Assembly (NCBI GenBank): GCA_020636445.1
Contig: JACJXV010000012.1
Coordinates: 1 to 64,000, forward strand
Origin: Lewinellaceae bacterium
GTDB lineage: Bacteria > Bacteroidota > Bacteroidia > Chitinophagales > Saprospiraceae
Direction of reading: 5' to 3'
DNA: 64,000 nt
Below, in pieces: positions 28,512 to 36,874 of the stretch (its first letter is position 1; every line of letters begins with the position of its first letter). The notes below the pieces were generated by a model. The model ran no database searches. It was not told where the DNA came from and saw only the letters and a list, made by a program, of their open reading frames with translations. The translations under genes and the position numbers were made by a program.

Positions 28512-29414
28512 TTACCCTGCTGTCCGGTCCAGAAGCTTTAGCAAGGAATCCCGGAGTAAGGCCGTTCGGGTTACCAGTAAGTCATGTTTGCGCCCGGGGA
28601 TCAGACGCAGTTCGACGGAAGCGGCCCCGGTAAGCCGTTGGTAGGCATACTGGGCATTTTCCGGGAAAATCAGGCGGTCAGCATCTCCCTGCAACACGAT
28701 GCAATGACTCCGGATATTTGACCAATGGGCTGCCATGGCGGTCAGTTGGGCAGGGTGCGACAATTTTTCCGCATTGGCCACGTGTAAAGAGCCGGGCACT
28801 AACCAGCTCAAACTCCAGTGGCTGGTAGGGTAGGAGATCCAGTAGGTCGTTTCAGCACCTGGTTTTAGCGAAGCTGATTGCAGTAGCAGTCCATCCACCA
28901 GCTCGGGATAATCCATGGCCAGGCGGGCGGCCACCGTGCCGCCATAAGATGATCCGTGCACTATGATGCGGCGGTGCGTTTTTCGCTTTTCCTGGAGGAT
29001 TTGCGCAATCAGTTCTGCCTGTTTGGCTACACTGATCTCCGGATTGCCATAGTCGGAAAAGCCATACCCAGGCCGGTCAACAGCTAATAGCTTGGCATTG
29101 GCCAGTAACGTGCTATCAGTTAACAGTGGTTTCCAAAAGGCAGAGGAAGCAGGCGCTCCATGGATGAAAACAATCAGGGGCAGATCGTCGCTGCCCAATT
29201 CCACGTAGCGCATTGGCCGACCCTGTATGTCAAGGTGATGGGACATTAGTTCGTACCCGAATGCATTTTTCAGGTGGGACGTGAACAACTGATCACCCCA
29301 ACGCATGGTGGAGGTGTCATAAACAAAAAATAAAGCGCCAAATGCAGCTACCGAAGCATAATAAAAGCGCTTGCGGCGCAACCAGGCCAGGAGATACTGT
29401 TTGAAAAGGTGCAT
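28512..29414 (-). CDS. Membrane-anchored alpha/beta hydrolase
   Basis: This is a 300-residue protein from the ATG at 29414; an upstream ATG at 29432 adds six residues. An N-terminal membrane anchor (about 14-32) is followed by an alpha/beta-hydrolase fold. The oxyanion motif is HGAPAS, the nucleophile elbow is HGSSYGGTVAARLA, the acid is in QGDADRLIFPENA and the His is in PGRKHDLLV. It belongs to the broad class of lipases, esterases and haloperoxidase-like hydrolases; the substrate is unknown. Its active domain probably lies in the periplasm. Confidence 0.85.
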   Translation of the reverse strand: MHLFKQYLLAWLRRKRFYYASVAAFGALFFVYDTSTMRWGDQLFTSHLKNAFGYELMSHHLDIQGRPMRYVELGSDDLPLIVFIHGAPASSAFWKPLLTDSTLLANAKLLAVDRPGYGFSDYGNPEISVAKQAELIAQILQEKRKTHRRIIVHGSSYGGTVAARLAMDYPELVDGLLLQSASLKPGAETTYWISYPTSHWSLSWLVPGSLHVANAEKLSHPAQLTAMAAHWSNIRSHCIVLQGDADRLIFPENAQYAYQRLTGAASVELRLIPGRKHDLLVTRTALLRDSLLKLLDRTAG

Positions 29415-29687
29415 ACCACTACCATTGATCAATCTTCATACAACAACATGATTACCATTCTCATTTAGATGCTTAACGTTGCGTAAGAAGGGTGTTTACT
29501 ACTGAACAAGGATATCCCCTATTTGGTTTCAGGAGCTTTATTTGTGTTCGCTTTTTGAGAAGTACCGCAATTACCAACGCGCCAAAATTCAGTCTTCCCG
29601 GAGGAAGAAACGAAAGGGTTACTGGGGTAGACTGGTTTGATGTTGTAAAATCCGCTACTTTTATACGGTAAAGCATATCCGTTATTC

Positions 29688-30356
29688 ATGACAGATTTTA
29701 CGAAACCTATTCTGGAGCGAGTGCTCGAATTCGCCGACGACGCTGGGGACTTATTTACCGGAAATGAGCGGCAACAGGAAATGACCCGATTAGCCAAGGA
29801 GGAAGGCTATACCTATGAAAAACGATGGTCATTTTCACAGGTGGACAGCACCTTTAAATCCTTACTCCTTTTTCGCAAGAAGCGATGGATCCGGTTCCGG
29901 CATGTCCTTACTCGCCAGGCACCCGAGTTGGGAGGTTCCCTCCATATTTTTGATATCCATTTGAATGCGGATTCCGGGAGTAGTCAGCTGACGGTGGTGC
30001 TTTTGCGTTCGTCGTGGTTGAAATTACCGTTGTTTCGCCTGCGCCCGCGCAACACCTGGAAGAAAGTGACTACGCTCTTCTCCTCCCGGGTGGAGGAGCA
30101 AGTATTCTCGCCGCTAATCGCGCGGGATTTTGCCCTGGATGGCGATACGCCTGAGCAATTGGAACCCTACGTTACAGCTACATTGGAAAAGCTGCTGCGC
30201 GATAACCCCAGCCTGGCGATGGAAGGTGTCGACGGATACTTGATGCTCTACCTCGGCAAAAAGATACGCGCAACGAAGGACATCCCGCAGCTTGTAGCCC
30301 TGTCAGATCAGATTGCCCGCATTTTCCTGTTCGATCTTTCTAATGATTTGGTTTAG
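29688..30356 (+). CDS. Hypothetical cytosolic protein
   Basis: This 222-residue protein has no signal peptide or membrane helix. The N-terminus is acidic (LEFADDAGDLFTGNERQQEMTRLAKEEGYTYEKR), and the middle holds alternating strands with many Arg and Trp (FRHVLTRQ, LRPRNTWKKVTTLF). I do not recognise a family. A near-consensus promoter (TACTTTTA, 29656-29663) lies about 25 nt before the ATG. The gene has ordinary codon use and a complete frame, so it is probably real. Confidence 0.6.
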   Translation: MTDFTKPILERVLEFADDAGDLFTGNERQQEMTRLAKEEGYTYEKRWSFSQVDSTFKSLLLFRKKRWIRFRHVLTRQAPELGGSLHIFDIHLNADSGSSQLTVVLLRSSWLKLPLFRLRPRNTWKKVTTLFSSRVEEQVFSPLIARDFALDGDTPEQLEPYVTATLEKLLRDNPSLAMEGVDGYLMLYLGKKIRATKDIPQLVALSDQIARIFLFDLSNDLV

Positions 30357-30418
30357 GTTGGAAACTGGAAATCAGATTTCCAATTTCCAACCGCCGGAGG
30401 CGGACAAGTTTCCAATTT
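30357..30418. repeat. 7-bp repeat remnants and a CCGCC-GGA-GGCGG palindrome
   Basis: After the stop of the preceding gene come GGAAACT/GGAAATC-type heptamers, their complement TTTCCAA twice, a CCGCC/GGCGG palindrome at 30391-30403 and another TTTCCAA unit. The layout suggests an imperfect inverted repeat between convergent genes. Confidence 0.55.
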
Positions 30419-32656
30419 CTATTTAATCACATCAAACACCCGGGTGTATTTCAGGGTGAGACTGCGGTTATTCACCTGGCCATTGCCGCGGATTTCGTTA
30501 AAAACGAGGAACAGACCTGTGTTGGCCTGTTGTAACCAGCCGAAACGGATATTGGCCGACCATATATCGGCAACATTGTTATACTGAATTAAGCTTTGGG
30601 TAAAAATGCGCGGAGTGAATGAATAGGCTAAGCGTGCCCGCAGGATAGTAGCAGTAAAATCACCTCCCGGCAAGCTGATATCATTGTTGTTAATGGTGAA
30701 TTCGGAATTGAAGCGATCGCCCAAACGCACGTACATGGTAACGTTGTTGGCCAGGCGGGTTCCGCCGAAGAAACCGCCCAGTACGTGGCGGGTACTAAAG
30801 GAAATCACCTTGCTCTGGTTCGTCAAAATGACAAATTGGCCTTCGCGGTGTTCGTAGGTGCCAGCGGGTACCATGACCCCAGGGGAGATTTCAAAGGCTT
30901 CGGCAACTCCTTCTGTGGTGAAATTGATTCCGGTATGAACTTCGAAGCCACTCTGAAATTCCCAGTGGTTGTCGACGTGCAGGAAGCTGGTTTGGAGGAA
31001 CCCGTCAAAATTACGGTAGCTGCGATAACTTACGTGTGGCCGCAGTTCGAGTAAGCCAAATTTCCCATTGGGGCGAATCCGCTGGAGGACCAGAAATTCC
31101 GGTTTGCGGAAGGTATTGCGCAGCAAGAAGCCCGTTTCCGGGTTAAATCCTTCGCCCACCTCTGTATATGCCAGGTTCACTTCCAGACCATTCCATTGGT
31201 AATTGGTTTGTAATTTAAATGCTTGGTCCTGATCGGTAATTCCCGGGGTAGCTGTTTTAGCGTAAAACCCAGAAATTTGAGCTTTTTTACCTATTCCCAG
31301 ACGGCCATCAACGGCCATGGTGCGGTTGTAATTATCTTCCTGGTCACCCCCTGTTCCCTGCCGGTTGACAAAGATGCCTCCAATGGCTGAACGGGGAGCA
31401 AATTCATGGCTAACCCGGACGGCGGAAAAGTTATTGGGATCAACACCCGCATCGGAAACACCCTCCGTGAACATACTCAAAAAGCCAACATTGGTATGGT
31501 TGAGACGCCCGGAGAGCCGGGCACCGCCCACGATCGGCACAATGCGACCACCAGCGCCGATGCCAATGCGGCGGCTGAAAAAGAGGTCGACCTCACCCGG
31601 GCTACCAACACTGAACAGGCCGGCATTCTCCAGAAAGAAAGGCCGTTTTTCCGGAAAAAACAGATTGAACCGGTCGAGGTTGATTTGCTGATCATCCACC
31701 TCCACCTGAGCAAAATCCGTGTTGTAGGTAAGGTCAAGGGTGAGCGCCGGGGTGATGCTGTATTTGACATCGGTACCTACTTCGGTTGCTAAGTTGGATT
31801 TCGAGTCAGGGTTCTGGAAATTGCGGGAGATTTGCCCCAATGCATAGGGAATCACCTTGAGGTTCCCCTGGTTGGTCAGGTTCAGGTTGGTGAGGGTACC
31901 GGCCAGGGAAAGACGGTTCAGGTCAAACTGGATGGGCAATAAGGCCCAGTAATTGATTTCGTTGGTCTTGCGGATATTGCGCTGGAAGTTGATCCCCCAG
32001 ATTTGATTCTGGCCGGAGGTGAAGCGCAGTGTCCGGAGTGGAATTGCAAACTCAGCACTCCAGCCGAATTCGCCCACATGCGATTTCACTTCCCAGGAAG
32101 CATCCCAATTGACGTTTACCCCACCAATTTGTCCCCCTTGGTTGCGGTTTGGGTTGTTATTACCCTGGCCTTCATTATTGATTTGCGCGTCGTATTCCAC
32201 ACCTTGGGAATTGGTGCCGAATACAAAACCATTCTGGCCATCATGATAGGTGTCCAGGATGAAGAGGAAGCTATCGGTATTGTCTAACGCTGCATCCCGC
32301 CGGGCATCCGAAATGACCAAACTTCCGGGTTTGGCATCATAACAAACTACTGAAAGCAGAAACATTTCGGCAGTGTAGGCAATCCGGATTTCCGTTTTCT
32401 CCGAGCCAGGCTGGCCGTAGCGGGGCTGGAGCTGCCACATATCCGTTAGCGGGGTGATCGACTGCCATACCGGATCTTCCAGCACTTCTCCATCAATGAC
32501 GGGAAGAGCCTCTACGGCAGTAGCGGCGGCGCTGGGTCTTTCCAGGTTTTTGGCTTGTACGTTGTAGGAAGTTTGGGCGGGCAAACAGATGGATGCTCCG
32601 CAGAACAGTAGTACGCATAGGTAGCTACTGCGCGTGTTAGGTAGTAGTTGCTTCAT
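30419..32656 (-). CDS. CBM9-like plus DUF5916 outer-membrane-type protein
   Basis: This 745-residue protein has a signal peptide (about 10-27). Residues about 45-220 form a family 9 carbohydrate-binding-like domain (PVIDGEVLEDPVWQ, EIRIAYTAEMFLLSVVCYDA, WDASWEVKS, WSAEFAIPLRTLRF). The rest is DUF5916, which begins at NEINYWALLPIQF and contains the marker FFPEKRPFFLENAGLF. It ends in alternating strands (LKYTRVFDV), consistent with a beta-barrel. Members are common in Bacteroidota and have no settled function. The gene is on its own. Confidence 0.85.
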   Translation of the reverse strand: MKQLLPNTRSSYLCVLLFCGASICLPAQTSYNVQAKNLERPSAAATAVEALPVIDGEVLEDPVWQSITPLTDMWQLQPRYGQPGSEKTEIRIAYTAEMFLLSVVCYDAKPGSLVISDARRDAALDNTDSFLFILDTYHDGQNGFVFGTNSQGVEYDAQINNEGQGNNNPNRNQGGQIGGVNVNWDASWEVKSHVGEFGWSAEFAIPLRTLRFTSGQNQIWGINFQRNIRKTNEINYWALLPIQFDLNRLSLAGTLTNLNLTNQGNLKVIPYALGQISRNFQNPDSKSNLATEVGTDVKYSITPALTLDLTYNTDFAQVEVDDQQINLDRFNLFFPEKRPFFLENAGLFSVGSPGEVDLFFSRRIGIGAGGRIVPIVGGARLSGRLNHTNVGFLSMFTEGVSDAGVDPNNFSAVRVSHEFAPRSAIGGIFVNRQGTGGDQEDNYNRTMAVDGRLGIGKKAQISGFYAKTATPGITDQDQAFKLQTNYQWNGLEVNLAYTEVGEGFNPETGFLLRNTFRKPEFLVLQRIRPNGKFGLLELRPHVSYRSYRNFDGFLQTSFLHVDNHWEFQSGFEVHTGINFTTEGVAEAFEISPGVMVPAGTYEHREGQFVILTNQSKVISFSTRHVLGGFFGGTRLANNVTMYVRLGDRFNSEFTINNNDISLPGGDFTATILRARLAYSFTPRIFTQSLIQYNNVADIWSANIRFGWLQQANTGLFLVFNEIRGNGQVNNRSLTLKYTRVFDVIK

Positions 32657-32738
32657 CGTTTTGGTTCGTGTTCCTCGTCAAACTAAGTGTAAACAGGTTG
32701 GGAAGTTACGGATTTCCAAAAAATATTAACGAGGAAAC

Positions 32739-33377
32739 TTACAGCTGAAAACTCAATCCACCTCCCAGGATCAAGGTATGGATCCCTCCATTAGGTACCT
32801 TTAGGCCACCATTACTCATGTGCCGGAAACCCAGGCGCGCGTCAAAATATATGCCGGGCCTTATCTGGTACTCAATACCGGTAAAAATGCTCTCAGTAAA
32901 AATAAAGCCTTTTGCTTGGCGTTCGAGGCCATCGGTAATGTAATGCGGCCCAACTTTTCCCTGTAGGTAGTAGCTCAGCCGGTAAGGGGTTGTTCTGCGG
33001 AAGATGGCACCGAGACCCAGGCCGAATTCAGTTGCCTGCGTTTTCGTCGGCGCCCAACGATTGTAAAGAAATTTGGCCTGGTTAATTTGCGGTTGGGCCG
33101 TAAATGCCCACGACCAGCGCCGCCCCTGGCGGAAGGTGTAGGCATACTGCAATTGCCAGACCTGGACCTGATACCAATAACTGACGCGTAGGCCTCCTTG
33201 ACCACCGTAGCCGGAAAACAACCCCAAGCGGTGCTGCTTAATTGGCATGGGAGAAGTGTGCTGTGCCACTGAAAGGGTATTTACACCCCAAAACAGTATG
33301 CAACATATCAGGAGGCGGGCTAAACTGTTTTGAGGTGTAAATGAAAGGTAGTAAATCCGGAATCGCCAAAAGGTCAT
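32739..33377 (-). CDS. PagL-like acyloxyacyl hydrolase / lipid A deacylase
   Basis: This 212-residue protein has a signal sequence (about 20-38) and a small beta-barrel pattern. The C-terminal segment FRHMSNGGLKVPNGGIHTL aligns by eye with the PagL active site. The His and Ser of HxSN are kept, but the position of the third catalytic residue (Glu in Pseudomonas PagL) is His. PagL removes a 3-O acyl chain from lipid A in the outer membrane. Its ATG overlaps the stop of the upstream AstE/AspA-like gene by 4 bp (ATGA), which implies translational coupling. Confidence 0.7.
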   Translation of the reverse strand: MTFWRFRIYYLSFTPQNSLARLLICCILFWGVNTLSVAQHTSPMPIKQHRLGLFSGYGGQGGLRVSYWYQVQVWQLQYAYTFRQGRRWSWAFTAQPQINQAKFLYNRWAPTKTQATEFGLGLGAIFRRTTPYRLSYYLQGKVGPHYITDGLERQAKGFIFTESIFTGIEYQIRPGIYFDARLGFRHMSNGGLKVPNGGIHTLILGGGLSFQL

Positions 33378-34324
33378 ACACCTAATGCCAGTAGGGGGTC
33401 GCCGGTGGTGATAGCCAGAGAGGTGACCACATAAAGCACGACCCCTGTTTGTTCAGCAAAATATTCCCGCTGGGTATGGCCGAAGAAATCCCGGATTTCA
33501 CCAACCTTTTCACCTGCCCGAACAATATCGGTCAGCGTCACGCTGGGATACCAGCAACCTTCCTCCTGCGCCTGGATGACGAGCATTTTCTCCAGGTCCG
33601 TCACGGTACGGGGCGGGGGAGCCCCTCCGGGAAGTACCTCCAGGTGTTGCAGTAGCCGCTTGACGGCGTGGGTATAATCGGTGACTTCCTGTTCGGACCA
33701 GCGGCCGCATTGGCCCAGTTCCGCCAATAGCCCGGGAACTCCTGCCATTGCGGCCCCGCCGATGGAACCGGTTTCCGAAACAGAACCCACAATGTAAGGG
33801 AAGCCCATGGCCGTAGCCGCCGCCTTGGATTCAGCGGTAACCTCCGGTCCTCCTAGGTGAGAATAAATCACAAAAGGAACCAGCGCTTCATGAATATCTC
33901 CGCCGTGAAGGTCAATAAAGAAATCAGCATTCTTTTGCAGCTGATGGACGGCATAGGCAATGCGCTCACTTACCGTACCCAGGGCCTTGCCGGGGAAAAC
34001 GCGGTTGAGGTTTTTACCATCGTAAGGACCATAATACTGCAGTTTAGCCAGGAAGGCTGGCGGATTAACCGGGTGGATAATTACCAGGGTGCCCTCAATG
34101 TCTTCAGGGCGCAGTTCCTTGGCCAGGCGGATGGCGGTTTCGATACAGGGATATTCGCCGCCGTGAACACCACCGGTAAGCAGAATATTCTTACCCGGTT
34201 TGGGCCCAACGATAACCGTTACCGGCATTTGCACCGGGGTGCCCGGAACCGTAAGATAACCTTGAGATTTCGTACCGCGGTGGGCGGTAAGGCCGTGTTC
34301 GGCCAGCAATGCAGGAAGTGACAT
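33374..34324 (-). CDS. Succinylglutamate desuccinylase/aspartoacylase-family zinc hydrolase
   Basis: This 316-residue protein of the M14-like AstE/AspA family has the zinc ligands in GGVHGGEYPCIE (His and Glu) and in IDLHGGD (second His). The general base is likely the Glu of LLAELGQCGRW. A typical Arg-containing NLNRVFPG motif is also present. These enzymes cleave N-acyl amino acids or deacylate small amides; the exact substrate is unknown. It has no signal peptide. The 4-bp overlap with the PagL-like gene is an unusual partnership. Confidence 0.88.
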   Translation of the reverse strand: MSLPALLAEHGLTAHRGTKSQGYLTVPGTPVQMPVTVIVGPKPGKNILLTGGVHGGEYPCIETAIRLAKELRPEDIEGTLVIIHPVNPPAFLAKLQYYGPYDGKNLNRVFPGKALGTVSERIAYAVHQLQKNADFFIDLHGGDIHEALVPFVIYSHLGGPEVTAESKAAATAMGFPYIVGSVSETGSIGGAAMAGVPGLLAELGQCGRWSEQEVTDYTHAVKRLLQHLEVLPGGAPPPRTVTDLEKMLVIQAQEEGCWYPSVTLTDIVRAGEKVGEIRDFFGHTQREYFAEQTGVVLYVVTSLAITTGDPLLALGV

Positions 34325-34393
34325 AAGTAGTAGTTTTGCTTAGCTCAGTTACAAACTTAAGCAATCCTGTGAAAATTCAACTTATGATTGATG

Positions 34394-34425
34394 GTTGCAG
34401 AATCTCCGGAAAAAAAGTAGATTTG
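34394..34425 (+). promoter_or_regulatory. Promoter of tRNA-Arg
   Basis: GTTG at 34394-34397 and TAGATTTG at 34418-34425 are separated by 20 bp. A start near 34429 would be 6 nt before the tRNA. Confidence 0.65.
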
Positions 34426-34434
34426 CACCGCTTT

Positions 34435-34508
34435 GGTCCCGTAGCTCAGCTGGATAGAGCAACTGACTTCTAATCAGTAGGTCACAGGTTCGAATCCTGT
34501 CGGGATCA
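34435..34508 (+). tRNA. tRNA-Arg (anticodon TCT)
   Basis: A full cloverleaf can be drawn. The 7-bp acceptor (GGTCCCG with CGGGATC, one G-T pair) is followed by a D arm with AGCTC...GAGC, an anticodon stem ACTGA/TCAGT with loop CTTCTAA, and a T arm ACAGG-TTCGAAT-CCTGT. The discriminator is A and CCA is not encoded. The anticodon TCT reads AGA/AGG. Confidence 0.96.
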
Positions 34509-34523
34509 CTAGAGAAACAACGC

Positions 34524-34550
34524 AACGGCAGCCCAGAGGGCTGCCGTTTT
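34524..34550 (+). terminator. Terminator after tRNA-Arg
   Basis: An 11-bp stem (34524-34534 with 34538-34548), a 3-nt loop and a short T run lie 15 nt past the tRNA. Confidence 0.85.
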
Positions 34551-34607
34551 CAATATGCCATTACCCAAAAGAAAACCTCAAGTTTTCTTTTGGGTAATGG
34601 TGTATTG
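34551..34607. repeat. Long perfect-type hairpin next to tRNA-Arg
   Basis: A 26-bp inverted repeat (34551-34576 with 34582-34607) has only two wobble mismatches and a 5-nt centre. It lies immediately beyond the tRNA terminator. Confidence 0.8.
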
Positions 34608-34628
34608 AAAACAAGTCGCTTAAGCGAC

Positions 34629-34969
34629 GCCGTTGGGTAGTTTTTGACCTCGGTTCCCCCCAGGATCACGGGACGTAATCCTGGGCCATCCAGTCATCCT
34701 GTGGCTAAAATGAGGCAAATAAGGGCCGTTGGGTAGTTTTTGACCTCGGCTCCCCCCAGGATCACGGGACGTAATCCTGGGCCATCCAGTCATACCTTGT
34801 CTGCAATAGGGCAAATAAGGGCCGTTGGGTAGTTTTTGACCTCGGTTCCCCCCAGGATCACGGGACGTAACCCTGGGCTATCCAGTCATACCTTGTCTGC
34901 AATAGGGCAAATAAGGGCCGTTGGGTAGTTTTTGACCTCGGCTCCCCCCAGGATCACGGGACGTAATTC
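34629..34969. repeat. 96-bp tandem repeat, about 3.5 copies
   Basis: Copies begin at 34629, 34725, 34821 and 34917, an exact 96-bp period. The last is cut at about 34967 where the pseudogene begins. Each unit carries CCCAGGAT...ATCCTGGG arms around an 11-nt loop. Units 2 and 3 share the spacer accttgtctgcaatagg; unit 1 has a different spacer. The period is a multiple of three and the reverse frame is open across units 1 and 2, but no start signal supports translation. Confidence 0.88.
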
Positions 34970-35521
34970 ATTGGTAAACATATGAAGGTCTTTCAGCGAG
35001 ATGATGGCCTCTGGCATCGATCTTAGGACTGGACTACTGGCGAACACGTCGAAACGATTAAAATGACACGTGGATTAGGCTGGGCAATGGAAGGATTGTT
35101 GGCTATGAATCGCATGTATCCTGATACCATTTATCTTGACTATGCCGAAAAAATGGCAAAACAACTTGAAGAACGTCAGAACGACGACGGGTCGTGGTCA
35201 TTTATTTTTGATGAAGATGCTGAGGAAGTAGGTATTTCCGAGAAGGGTACAGCGCTTTGGAGTCTGTTGTTCTACCAATTGTATGAGGCTACCGGCAAAT
35301 CAGCTTATTTGCAGGCAGTCCACAAGGCACTATTGTGGTGTTTGGAAAACCAATATACCGGACCTGATACGGAGGCGATAGGAGGAATAGTGGGCAGTAC
35401 GCCAGCCTCCATGGTCGGCATCCGGTAATATTTTCCTGCAAGCTGTGCGTACACGACAGGATTTTTCGGGTTGGCGATTTTAGAAGAACTAAAAATTCAG
35501 GATGCGAAAAAGAGGAATTAA
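34967..35521 (+). pseudogene. Remnant of an alpha/alpha-toroid enzyme (GH88/GH105-like?)
   Basis: One frame reads from FIGKHMKVFQRDDGLWHRS through an in-frame TAG (35024-35026) to TRGLGWAMEGLLAMNRMYPD. It continues to an in-frame TAA (35426-35428) and resumes in the same frame with YFPASCAYTTGFFGLAILEEL to a final TAA at 35519. The text is coherent on both sides of each stop, so this is a decayed gene and not chance. It resembles the C-terminal half of alpha/alpha-toroid glycan hydrolases (RGLGWA, QRDDGLWH), possibly family 88/105; the family call is tentative. The 5' part is lost at the tandem repeat. Confidence 0.75.
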
Positions 35522-35547
35522 TTTCTGTTAAAGCTGCGGCTGGATCT

Positions 35548-36362
35548 TTAATGTTCGATCCGCCAAACCTTAAAGTCTTTATAAATCGATGCTCGGGTGT
35601 ACATGTGTCGTAAACCGATCCTTCCATTATCACAGGCAGGGACATTGGAGGCATCCCAGTGAAGGGTCAACTTATCTCCGGCATCATTTTTGTTCTCTAT
35701 ACGCATTTCTATTTCATTCCCGTAGCGAACCACTTGAATGTGATAGGTATAAAAGGGTTTAAATAGCCCTGGTTCGAATTTGTCTGGAAGAATTTCACTT
35801 CCTGCGATTTTACTCCGCTCGGCAGGATTATACCTTCGTAATCGGATATAATCGTATTTGGTACCATCTTCATGGGTGTCGAATGCGGAAAAACTGATGT
35901 GGTAGGCATTCATATTCTGAAAGTAGATCCGCATGCTGGGTACTCTTCTTTTATCGTTCCAGCGGCTAATGTCTTCGGGGAATTCCTGGTCTCCTTTTCC
36001 CGTAGCATGGAAATACAGTATGTTTACAAAATTCGTAGCTGTGTCGACTCGGGTATAGTCAAATTCAATTAGCATATTTCCTTGGAAGGTCTCTTTGGTC
36101 CATAACACAGCGTGGCAGGTGTCATTCTGGGGCTCTGGGCCGGCAGCGAAGTACATGCCCATGGGCCCATTGTCAATGCGGGCTTTTTCACCATCCAGGA
36201 ACCACTTTTGCGTCCAATCTTGCATGCCACTGTCCTCAAACAACAATTTTTTTTTACCCATTTCACGGAGCTGTCTCCCGTAAAGAGCGCTTGGGATCCA
36301 CCTGCGCAGGAAACCACCAGAATACAGAGGCTTATCTTTAATAGGGTTAACTGACAATGCAT
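35548..36362 (-). CDS. DUF1961-family lipoprotein, split by a frameshift
   Basis: The main frame (to 36255) encodes a concanavalin-like DUF1961 protein: FEDSGMQDWTQKWFLDG, NMLIEFDYTRVDTATNFVNILY, WDASNVPACDNGRIGLRHMYTRASIYKDFKVWRI. The lipoprotein signal MHCQLTLLKISLCILVVSC starts at 36362 in another frame. The two frames meet at a run of nine T on the plus strand (36247-36255). The main-frame N-terminus upstream of that run (MSVNPIKDKPLYSGGFLRR) looks unnatural. Either the gene is newly inactivated, or a base is missing in the assembly, or slippage is used. DUF1961 proteins occur in polysaccharide-use loci. Confidence 0.75.
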
Positions 36363-36874
36363 GGTAGTAAGCTAGTTTAGCCTCAAAAATAGTTTAAATA
36401 GATTTTGGCAGCAAATTGGAGACCACTTCGCTGAATTCCCAACTTCAGCCCCCTTGGTGCTGCCACCCCTCGTAGCCGCTTTATAGCCGAGTAGCTGGGA
36501 TTTGTTTTTTCCAAATCATCCGGCATTGTGTCGAAGCCTTCCCTTGCTTTTTGTGGCTTTGCTTTACGTTAATCCGTGGGGACACCTGGCGTTTTCAACC
36601 GGAGCAATTGCCAGTAAAGGTGTTTTTAGGAAAAAACAAAGCGATAATACAACCTGACATCGTAAAATCATGTTCAGTCCTCGACCAAATCAGTACAGGT
36701 ATGAAATTATAGGTAACAATGCTCACTTTAACGAAGCTGAGGTTGCGGATGCTCTCCGCAGCTAGCCCATTCAGCCTGGCAACTTCAACCTGGAATTTCC
36801 TTTTTACCCCGCTTTAGTCGTAACTTACCTGTACGTATTTTTTCCACCCTGCAAACCAGCCTCCGGCTGCACCT
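36363..36874. other. Noncoding stretch, no gene seen
   Basis: These 512 bases between divergent genes have no open frame of note, no strong hairpin and no clear consensus promoter beyond the 5' region of the epimerase gene. They may be further decay of the post-tRNA region. Confidence 0.6.

Noticed and set aside
34629..34969. 96-bp repeats as a CRISPR array or coding repeats
   Set aside because: The whole 96-bp unit repeats with little unique spacer and no cas genes are near, and the open reverse frame has no start or signal.
35024..35428. Stop-codon recoding (for example pyrrolysine or selenocysteine) in the toroid remnant
   Set aside because: Two different stop codons (TAG and TAA), a missing 5' half and a decayed setting fit a pseudogene better.
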